In this document: piece by piece, positions 6,154 through 11,229 of the stretch
Numbering within the stretch: the first letter of the stretch is position 1
Layout: every line of letters starts with the position of its first letter
Origin: Bacteroidales bacterium
GTDB lineage: Bacteria; Bacteroidota; Bacteroidia; Bacteroidales; UBA932
Assembly: GCA_017958765.1 (NCBI GenBank)
Contig: JAGDBY010000190.1
Coordinates: forward strand, 1 to 11,229
Direction of reading: 5' to 3'
DNA: 11,229 nt
Notes under the pieces: model-generated
Seen by the model: only the letters and a program-made list of their open reading frames with translations
The model's database searches: none
What the model was told of the DNA's origin: nothing
Program-made: the position numbers and the translations under genes

Positions 6154-8199
6154 CTATCCGACCACCGATCCGTTAGCCAAAACTTCTTCCGGAGCGACAA
6201 TTCTCATTGTGCCGTCAGTCTGCTTGGCCATCAGGATCATTCCTTTGGATTCAATGCCTCTGATAACCCGCGGTTTGAGGTTGGCCAGAATGCAGATCTG
6301 CTTGCCGACCATCTCTTCAGGCGTATAATACTGGGCGATTCCGGAGACTATTTCGCGGATGTCCAGGCCGGTGTCGATCTTCAGGTGGAGAAGTTTGTCG
6401 GTCTTAGGGACTCTTTCCGCCTCAAGAACCGTCGCAGTGCGGATGTCCATCTTCTCAAACTCCTCGAAAGTGCACTCCTCTTTGCCCGGGGCAACGTCTG
6501 CCTTAGGGGCCGCAGCGCTTGCATTGGCCTGCTTGGTAGCATTCAGCTTAGCTATCTGAGCGTCAATCTGCTCATCCTCTATGCGGGCGAAAAGCAACTC
6601 TGCAGCATTCAGCTGATGGCCTACAGGAAGAATCTCAGCCTTGCCGAGGCAGTCCCAGTCCAGCTGCTCCACATTCAGAATCTTGTTGAGCTTAGCAACC
6701 GAGAACGGGAGGAACGGAGCGAAAGCAACTGCAAGCGAAGCGCATATCTGGAGCGAAGTGTTCAGGATGGAAGCCGTACGGTCCATATCTGTCTTAGCCA
6801 CCTTCCAAGGCTCGGTCTCAGTGAGATATTTGTTACCGAGTCGCGCCAGGTTCATCGCTGCGAAGAGGGCCTCGCGGAATTTATAATTCTCTATGCACTC
6901 TTCTATTGTAGCCTTCAGCTCAGGTATCTGAGCAAGTGTCTGAGAATCAATCTCCTCAGGCTTAGCATTCGCTGGAACCTTGCCGCCGAAGTACTTGTGA
7001 GTCAGGACAACAGCCCTGTTGACGAAGTTACCGAAGATTGCCACAAGCTCGCTGTTGTGACGGGTCTGGAAGTCCTTCCAGGTAAAATCGTTATCCTTAG
7101 TCTCAGGGGCGTTGGCGCAGAGAACATACCTTAGAGAATCCTGCTGTCCGGGGAAATCCTCCAGATAGTCGTGCAGCCATACAGCCCAGTTCCTAGAGGT
7201 GGAGATCTTGTCTCCTTCCAGATTCAGGAACTCGTTTGCAGGGACATTGTCAGGGAGAATGTAACCGCCGTACGCTTTCAGCATAGCCGGGAACACGATA
7301 CAGTGGAACACTATATTGTCTTTGCCGATAAAGTGAACCAGCTTGGTATCCTGATCTTTCCACCACTTCTCCCAGTCATTAGGGAGCAACTCTTTTGTGT
7401 TGGAGATATAACCTATCGGGGCGTCGAACCATACTTACAGCACTTTGCCTTCAGCTCCCTCCACAGGAACCGGCACTCCCCAGTCGAGGTCGCGGCTTAC
7501 CGCACGTGGCAGAAGGCCGCCGTCCAGCCAGGATTTGCACTGCCCGTAAACGTTGGTCTTCCACTCTTTGTGACCTTCGAGAATCCACTCCTTGAGCCAG
7601 CCTTCATACTGATCCAGAGGAAGATACCAGTGCTTTGTAGCCTTCTTGACCAAAGCTCCTCCGCTGATAGCGCTGTGAGGATTGATCAGCTCCTCCGGGC
7701 TCAGGGTGCTTCCGCACTTCTCGCACTGATCTCCGTAGGCTCCTTCGTTGCCGCATTTAGGGCAGGTACCTACGATATATCTGTCTGCAAGGAATGTATT
7801 TGCCTGCTCGTCAAAGTACTGGAGGCTCTCCTTCTCGATAAACTTCCCTTCGTCGTACAGCTTTTTGAAGAATTCCGAAGCTGTCTGATGGTGAATCTTC
7901 GAAGAAGTTCTGCTGTAAATATCAAAATCGATCCCGAAATCTTTGAAAGACTTCTTGATGATGCCGTGATATTTGTCAACTATATCCTGAGGGGAACATC
8001 CCTCTTTGCGCGCTTTTATAGTGATAGGAACACCGTGCTCGTCAGACCCGCATACGAAGAGGGTCTCTTTCCCGCGCATTCGAAGGTATCTGACATAGAT
8101 ATCGGCAGGAACATACACTCCTGCCAGGTGACCGATATGTACAGGACCGTTCGCATAAGGCAATGCGCAAGTGACAAGTGTTCTTTTAAATTCTTTCAT
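6154..8199 (-). pseudogene. metG: Methionyl-tRNA synthetase, reading frame interrupted by one in-frame TAA (codon 255)
   Basis: MetRS charges initiator and elongator tRNA-Met. Read through the stop, the gene encodes 681 residues, normal for a long bacterial MetRS. HIGH is at 21-24 (PYANGPVHIGHLAG). The Zn knuckle is C146xxC149...C159xxC162. The methionine-pocket block VWFDAPIGY runs from 256 to 264, and the KMSKS-type signature is KISTS at 331-335. A C-terminal EMAP/Trbp111-like tRNA-binding domain covers about 577-681. The break is TAA at 7437-7435, where relatives have Tyr (GKVL-Y-VWFDAP); both flanks are in the same frame, so there is no indel. The pieces are an intact ATG-started 254-residue N-part (7435-8199) and the rest, whose only early in-frame alternative start is a TTG at 7389. 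The N-part alone lacks KISTS and the anticodon-binding domain and should be inactive. Since all other conserved residues remain, I favour a sequencing or assembly error or a very recent mutation. Confidence 0.9.
7435..7437 (-). other. Premature in-frame TAA in metG
   Basis: The minus strand reads GTG CTG TAA GTA TGG TTC GAC GCC, that is V-L-stop-V-W-F-D-A. A single base (7435, T on the plus strand) separates TAA from the Tyr codons TAC or TAT. TAA also ends recX, the patatin gene, rlmN, recA and dnaG here, so it is an ordinary stop in this genome and not a reassigned codon. Confidence 0.95.
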
Positions 8200-8221
8200 A
8201 TAACAGTTATTGTTAAGCTTA

Positions 8222-8229
8222 CAAATTTA
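8222..8229 (-). promoter_or_regulatory. Promoter -7 element for metG (TAAATTTG)
   Basis: The minus strand reads TAAATTTG, a TAnnTTTG match, in the 35-nt dnaG-metG gap. It implies a short leader of about 15-18 nt before the metG ATG at 8199. The -33 region lies inside the dnaG 3' end and shows no clear TTTG. Readthrough from dnaG could also contribute. Confidence 0.55.
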
Positions 8230-8234
8230 TGAAA

Positions 8235-10226
8235 TTACAGGCGATTAATCTCGTTATTGAGCGCCATTTTTACTTTACCGAGCATCATTAACTGATTGAC
8301 CAGCTCTTTCTGCTTCTCTTGGTTTCCGAGTTTCTCTTCTTCATTAATCCTCTTGACTAGTGCGTTGGAAGCTAAGTCAATGACTTTCAGCTTATAAAAG
8401 AGGAGAATACGCGGCACGTTCTTGCCCAGCAAGTGCTCTTCAGGGGTCATTGAATCCACGTAGCTCTTGATCGTAATCGGATGAGCGTCACTCAGGGTGT
8501 CGCACATAAGCTTGGAGAATTCCTGATTGTCGTGGGTCATAAAGTGACGGATCACCTTCCCCTGTACCTTTTCGCAGTTTTCATCCTCTTCCTTAGGGAA
8601 TGAATAATACTCTTCATACACCGCCCTGTAGAGAGGATTCTCAAAGGTGAGTTCATCCTGACTCAGTGAAGAATAGATGAACTGGGACACCGTAGGAACT
8701 TCATCTTTCTTGCGTCCCATACGCAGGTCTTCATCCCTGAAAAGCGGATATTCTCCGTATTTCAAAAGGTAGTAGAGAATGTCCTTCTCACCGGTAGCCA
8801 GCACCGAATTGGTGATAGGCGCTGAGACAGGATCTGGAGCGCTCTCGATAGGTTCGTCCTGCACAGGATAGCTCTCCCTCCTATCCTCCACGCGCCTTCT
8901 GGCCTCCTCCTGACTGCGTCTCTTATCCCGCAACTCTTTAATCTTCTGATAGATGGCATCCGTCTTGACATTGAATCCGGAGGACACCATATCCACATAG
9001 ACATTTCTCTCTATCTGATCGGGGATAACCGAGATAGTCTCGATTATCTCATTTATAAGCTGGGTTCTCTTGTAGACGTCATTGCTGCTCTCGGTGATCA
9101 GCTTCGCCCGGAACGAAACGAAATCCTGCTCGTTTGCAGCTATGTATTCTTCAATCTCCGCCTTAGAATGGGCGCGGGCGAAAGAGTCCGGGTCGTCTTC
9201 TGCAGGGAGAATCACCACTTTAACCTTCATCCCCTCTGCCAGGACCAGATTCACTCCCCTTACGGCTGCGTGAATACCGGCTGCGTCGCCGTCATAGATT
9301 ATCGTGATATTCTCGGTGAATCTCTTTATCAGTTTGATCTGGCCTACAGTAAGCGAGGTGCCGGACGAAGCCACCACATTCTCTATACCGGCTTGGTGCA
9401 TAGATATCACATCGGCGTATCCTTCCACCAAATAGCACTTATCCTGTTTACCTATCTCGCTCTTAGCCTGATAGATACCGTACAGAGAATCCTCCTTGGA
9501 GTAGATCTCCGATGTCGGAGAATTGACATACTTTGCCAGCTTCTTCTCTGGGTCGTTGAAGAGAATACGGCCGCCGAACGCTATGATACGTCCGCTCAGA
9601 GAAAATACCGGGAACATCACTCTGTCAAAGAAGCGGTCGGCGAGGGTGCCGTCCTCACGCTCAATGCAAAGGCCGGTCTCGACCAGGAATTCTCTCTTAT
9701 ATCCACCCTCCAGGGCAGTCTGGGCGAAGGTTTTGCCACTTTTAGGAGCATATCCCAGACCGAACTTTCTGATTGTCTCATCGGAGAAACCGCGCTCCTT
9801 GAAGTAGCTCAGTCCCACAAGCTTGCTCTTCTCGGGATTCCAAAGAGCGTCCTGATAATACTTCCCTGCGAATTCGGAAACTATCAGCAGGCTCTCGTAC
9901 TTCTGCCTTTTGGCGATATCCTCCGGCGTCTCCTCCTTTTCCACCACCTCTATACCGTACTTTTTAGCAAGGTATTTTAGGGCTTCGGGATAGCTCAGAT
10001 GCTCGTGCTCCATCAGGAATGTAACGGCATTGCCGCTTTTCCCGCAGGCGAAACATTTGAAAATCTGTTTTGTAGAAGACACCGACAGGGACGGATTCCG
10101 GTCCTGATGAAACGGACACAGACCCAAATAGTTAGCTCCCCGCCTCTTCAGTGAGACGAAATCTCCAATAACGTCCTCAATTCTGGTAGCGTCCAGAATT
10201 CTCTCTTTGGTAGCGTAGTCTATCAT
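8235..10226 (-). CDS. dnaG: DNA primase
   Basis: DnaG synthesises the RNA primers for lagging-strand and restart replication, working with the DnaB helicase. The 663-residue product is of normal length. The CHC2 zinc-binding domain has C37xxH40 and C58xxC61 (LCPFHQDRNPSLSV ... FKCFACGKSG). The RNA polymerase/Toprim core has EGYAD (E268), the metal-binding DGDAAG (D312, D314) and DPD (D345, D347). The C-terminal 200 or so residues form the helicase-binding region, poorly conserved as usual, after a charged linker rich in Arg/Glu (about 430-465). The ATG at 10226 follows the upstream HU-domain gene by 3 nt. It is preceded by a strong SD (GGGAGGTGA) that contains that gene's TGA stop, so the two genes are probably co-translated. 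metG follows after 35 nt. Confidence 0.97.
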   Translation of the reverse strand: MIDYATKERILDATRIEDVIGDFVSLKRRGANYLGLCPFHQDRNPSLSVSSTKQIFKCFACGKSGNAVTFLMEHEHLSYPEALKYLAKKYGIEVVEKEETPEDIAKRQKYESLLIVSEFAGKYYQDALWNPEKSKLVGLSYFKERGFSDETIRKFGLGYAPKSGKTFAQTALEGGYKREFLVETGLCIEREDGTLADRFFDRVMFPVFSLSGRIIAFGGRILFNDPEKKLAKYVNSPTSEIYSKEDSLYGIYQAKSEIGKQDKCYLVEGYADVISMHQAGIENVVASSGTSLTVGQIKLIKRFTENITIIYDGDAAGIHAAVRGVNLVLAEGMKVKVVILPAEDDPDSFARAHSKAEIEEYIAANEQDFVSFRAKLITESSNDVYKRTQLINEIIETISVIPDQIERNVYVDMVSSGFNVKTDAIYQKIKELRDKRRSQEEARRRVEDRRESYPVQDEPIESAPDPVSAPITNSVLATGEKDILYYLLKYGEYPLFRDEDLRMGRKKDEVPTVSQFIYSSLSQDELTFENPLYRAVYEEYYSFPKEEDENCEKVQGKVIRHFMTHDNQEFSKLMCDTLSDAHPITIKSYVDSMTPEEHLLGKNVPRILLFYKLKVIDLASNALVKRINEEEKLGNQEKQKELVNQLMMLGKVKMALNNEINRL

Positions 10227-10229
10227 AAC

Positions 10230-10238
10230 TCACCTCCC
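10230..10238 (-). promoter_or_regulatory. Shine-Dalgarno site of dnaG embedded in the upstream stop codon
   Basis: The minus strand reads GGGAGGTGA at 10238-10230, three bases before the dnaG ATG. GGAGGTGA is a full eight-base complement to the canonical anti-SD. The same bases encode the last residues and stop (Gly-Arg-stop) of the upstream HU-domain gene. Confidence 0.72.
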
Positions 10239-10955
10239 AAGCAACATCAACTCCTCTTTTGTGTAAAGAAGTCGATAGAGAATATTCTGAACAAACGGAT
10301 TCTCTCTGAAAATATATGCCAGACCGACAAGGATGACAAATAACAGGACGATAACAAGGAAGACAATCCAGCCTTTGCCTCTTTTGCGCGGCTTTGCTGC
10401 AGCAGCGGCAACCGGTGCAGCAGGTGCGGCAGGGGCAGGAGTCTCCTCTTCACTCTCAAGGACGAACATAGGCTCTTTCTCCTCACTCTCAAGAGCGATG
10501 AGAGGCTCTTCCTGTGTGTCCTTAGTGAAATCGACTTTAGTCTTTATGGAAACAGGCTCCAGTCCAAAACCGTCCGGATAGATGTCAAGATCTTCGCTTG
10601 CGACAAAGAAATAATCATTCTGCGCAGTGGCCCTCATTGTCCCTAAATTGCCGAGCTTGACATTTTTCTTTTTTTCAAGGTCAGCCTTCAGCTCTGTGAC
10701 GAATTCATCCAGCACTTTGGCAGCATTCTCCCCCTCAGGAAGCACTGCGGCAAGCTTTTTTAAAAAGATGCCGCCGTCTTTTCTCTCTGTCTCACGGAAG
10801 AAGAGCTTTTTGTAGGGAGGGTTGATCGTAGCCCCCTTGTCCGAAAAAGAAGCGGGCACCAACTCCGTTAAGAAACAGCCCAGACCCGGCACATTCACCA
10901 AGTCATTATCAAGCAAAGCTTCACCAAGACATTGTGAAAATAGGGCTATTTCCAT
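10230..10955 (-). CDS. CCDC81-type HU-domain protein with single C-terminal membrane segment
   Basis: The 241-residue product starts MEIALFSQCLGEALL. Two HU/IHF-like units are visible. The first (about 1-65) has VNVPGLGCFLTELVPA and INPPYKKLFF. The second (about 66-125) has LKADLEKKKNVKLGNLGTMRA and NDYFFVAS. This is the pattern of bacterial CCDC81-like HU domains, common in Bacteroidota and often followed by a membrane helix and a SPOR domain. Next come an acidic linker with a doubled 11-residue unit (150-171), an Ala/Pro stretch (about 173-188), a basic patch (KPRKRGKG) and one membrane helix (about 195-215). Only some 26 residues follow, so no SPOR domain is present. The expected topology is a cytoplasmic HU part with a short periplasmic tail. 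The ATG at 10955 was chosen because the open frame upstream of it reads through tRNA-Leu. A role in tethering DNA or another ligand to the membrane is inference. Confidence 0.8.
   Translation of the reverse strand: MEIALFSQCLGEALLDNDLVNVPGLGCFLTELVPASFSDKGATINPPYKKLFFRETERKDGGIFLKKLAAVLPEGENAAKVLDEFVTELKADLEKKKNVKLGNLGTMRATAQNDYFFVASEDLDIYPDGFGLEPVSIKTKVDFTKDTQEEPLIALESEEKEPMFVLESEEETPAPAAPAAPVAAAAAKPRKRGKGWIVFLVIVLLFVILVGLAYIFRENPFVQNILYRLLYTKEELMLLGR
10443..10508 (-). repeat. Tandem 33-nt repeat encoding a doubled 11-residue acidic unit
   Basis: Residues 150-160 and 161-171 of the HU-domain protein are EPLIALESEEK and EPMFVLESEEE, two imperfect copies of E-P-(L/M)-(I/F)-(A/V)-LESEE-x. The DNA is likewise repeated, with CTCTCAAG and GGCTCTT recurring on the plus strand. 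It is probably a slippage-derived linker extension. Confidence 0.7.
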
Positions 10956-10978
10956 AAAAATCAACCACTTGCGAAGAG

Positions 10979-11063
10979 TGCCCGAAACAGGACTCGAACC
11001 TGCACAAACAAAACGTTCACTAGTCCCTGAAACTAGCGCGTCTACCAATTCCGCCATTCGGGC
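10979..11063 (-). tRNA. tRNA-Leu (anticodon CAG)
   Basis: An 85-nt class II tRNA. The acceptor stem GCCCGAA (11063-11057) pairs with TTCGGGC (10986-10980), and the discriminator is A at 10979. The D-arm reads GGCGGAATTGGTAGACGC. The anticodon stem CTAGT/ACTAG encloses the loop TTCAGGG, giving CAG. A long variable arm precedes the T-arm (GCAGG TTCGAGT CCTGT). CCA is not encoded. It is probably first in a transcript that continues into the HU-domain gene 23 nt downstream. Confidence 0.95.
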
Positions 11064-11072
11064 TCGGTCCTG

Positions 11073-11080
11073 CAAAGGTA
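11073..11080 (-). promoter_or_regulatory. Promoter -7 element for tRNA-Leu (TACCTTTG)
   Basis: The minus strand reads TACCTTTG, an exact TAnnTTTG match, ending 9 nt before the tRNA-Leu 5' end and so implying a leader of only a few bases. The -33 position falls in an A-rich tract without a clear TTTG. Confidence 0.65.
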
Positions 11081-11098
11081 AATATTTTTTTGTTTTAT

Positions 11099-11129
11099 TT
11101 TGCAGAGAAAAATATTTGTTATACTTTTG
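11099..11129 (+). promoter_or_regulatory. Promoter for tRNA-Asn (TTTG - 19 nt - TACTTTTG)
   Basis: The plus strand has TTTG at 11099-11102 and TACTTTTG at 11122-11129 with a 19-nt spacer, matching the Bacteroidota -33/-7 arrangement. The tRNA starts 20 nt after the -7 element, leaving a leader of about 14 nt that is removed on maturation. This is the best-formed promoter in the window. Confidence 0.75.
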
Positions 11130-11149
11130 CAATCCCGCAAGGGGAAAAT

Positions 11150-11223
11150 TCCTCTTTAGCTCAGTTGGTTAGAGCACCTGACTGTTAATCAGGGGGTCCT
11201 AGGTTCAAGTCCTAGAAGGGGAG
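11150..11223 (+). tRNA. tRNA-Asn (anticodon GTT)
   Basis: A 74-nt tRNA. The acceptor stem TCCTCTT (11150-11156) pairs with AAGGGGA (11216-11222), and the discriminator is G at 11223. The D-stem is GCTC/GAGC. The anticodon stem CCTGA/TCAGG encloses the loop CTGTTAA, giving GTT. The T-arm is CCTAG GTTCAAGT CCTAG-like. CCA is not encoded (GCGAAAA follows). It is divergent from tRNA-Leu. Confidence 0.96.
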
Positions 11224-11229
11224 CGAAAA

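Noticed and set aside
6154..7389. A separate 411-residue gene starting at TTG 7389
   Set aside because: The protein similarity continues in frame upstream to 7434 and across the TAA, so this is the C-terminal part of metG and not an independent gene.
7435..7437. TAA in metG as a recoded or reassigned sense codon
   Set aside because: TAA is the normal terminator of five other genes in the window, and UAA is not a selenocysteine or pyrrolysine codon.
7171..8232. 353-residue plus-strand frame opposite metG
   Set aside because: Antisense shadow of the conserved metG frame; no recognisable motif, and coding signatures are all on the minus strand. The same holds for the long plus-strand frames opposite dnaG (9168-9980), metG (6385-7134) and the patatin gene (406-1221).
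10230..11132. Extended 300-residue reading frame for the HU-domain protein starting at 11132
   Set aside because: Its first 59 codons read through the tRNA-Leu gene and its promoter (for example RMAELVDALVSGTSERF is tRNA sequence). The ATG at 10955 just after the tRNA is the credible start.
1..11229. Mobile element, CRISPR, phage or novel defence/biosynthetic system
   Set aside because: No transposase, integrase, spaced repeats or accessory-type genes; all genes but the patatin and HU-domain ones are recognised housekeeping genes in tight operons.

Overview
The window reads as a chromosomal core-gene region of a Bacteroidota (probably Bacteroidales) bacterium. Four lines of evidence support this. 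The protein set and gene arrangement are typical. All four promoters I can place carry the TAnnTTTG -7 element of the phylum's primary sigma factor. Most starts lack a Shine-Dalgarno (SD) sequence. There is a CCDC81-type HU-domain membrane protein of a kind common in this phylum. Both tRNA genes lack an encoded CCA. I cannot name a genus.

Nearly everything is on the minus strand, so read from high to low coordinates. At the right end a short AT-rich spacer fires two tRNA genes in opposite directions: tRNA-Asn(GTT) on the plus strand and tRNA-Leu(CAG) on the minus strand. Downstream of tRNA-Leu, with no visible promoter or terminator between, come a membrane-anchored HU-domain protein and dnaG (primase). 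A promoter in the 35-nt dnaG-metG gap then serves metG (methionyl-tRNA synthetase), whose frame is broken by one in-frame TAA at codon 255. After a 92-nt gap with a promoter, a compact run recA - trpS - rlmN - patatin/barrel protein - recX - prfB continues off the left edge. Gaps there are 9, 2, 9 and 1 nt, and recX and prfB overlap by 32 nt.

Functionally the window combines replication and recombination (dnaG, recA, recX) with translation (trpS, metG, rlmN, prfB, two tRNAs), plus one outer-membrane lipid-hydrolase gene. recX, the usual modulator of RecA, is kept in the recA transcription unit but three genes away from recA.

The prfB 5' end has no long open frame because it contains the classic +1 programmed frameshift site (CTT TGA C preceded by an SD-like GGGGAGG). 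The first 21 codons lie in one frame and the remaining 83 visible codons in the next.

I saw no mobile element, CRISPR array, phage gene or candidate new defence or biosynthetic system. The points most worth a second look are the premature stop in metG, the prfB recoding site, strong SD sequences at dnaG and trpS in a phylum that mostly does without them, and the short, SPOR-less HU-domain membrane protein behind a tRNA gene. No stretch longer than about 90 nt is without a gene.
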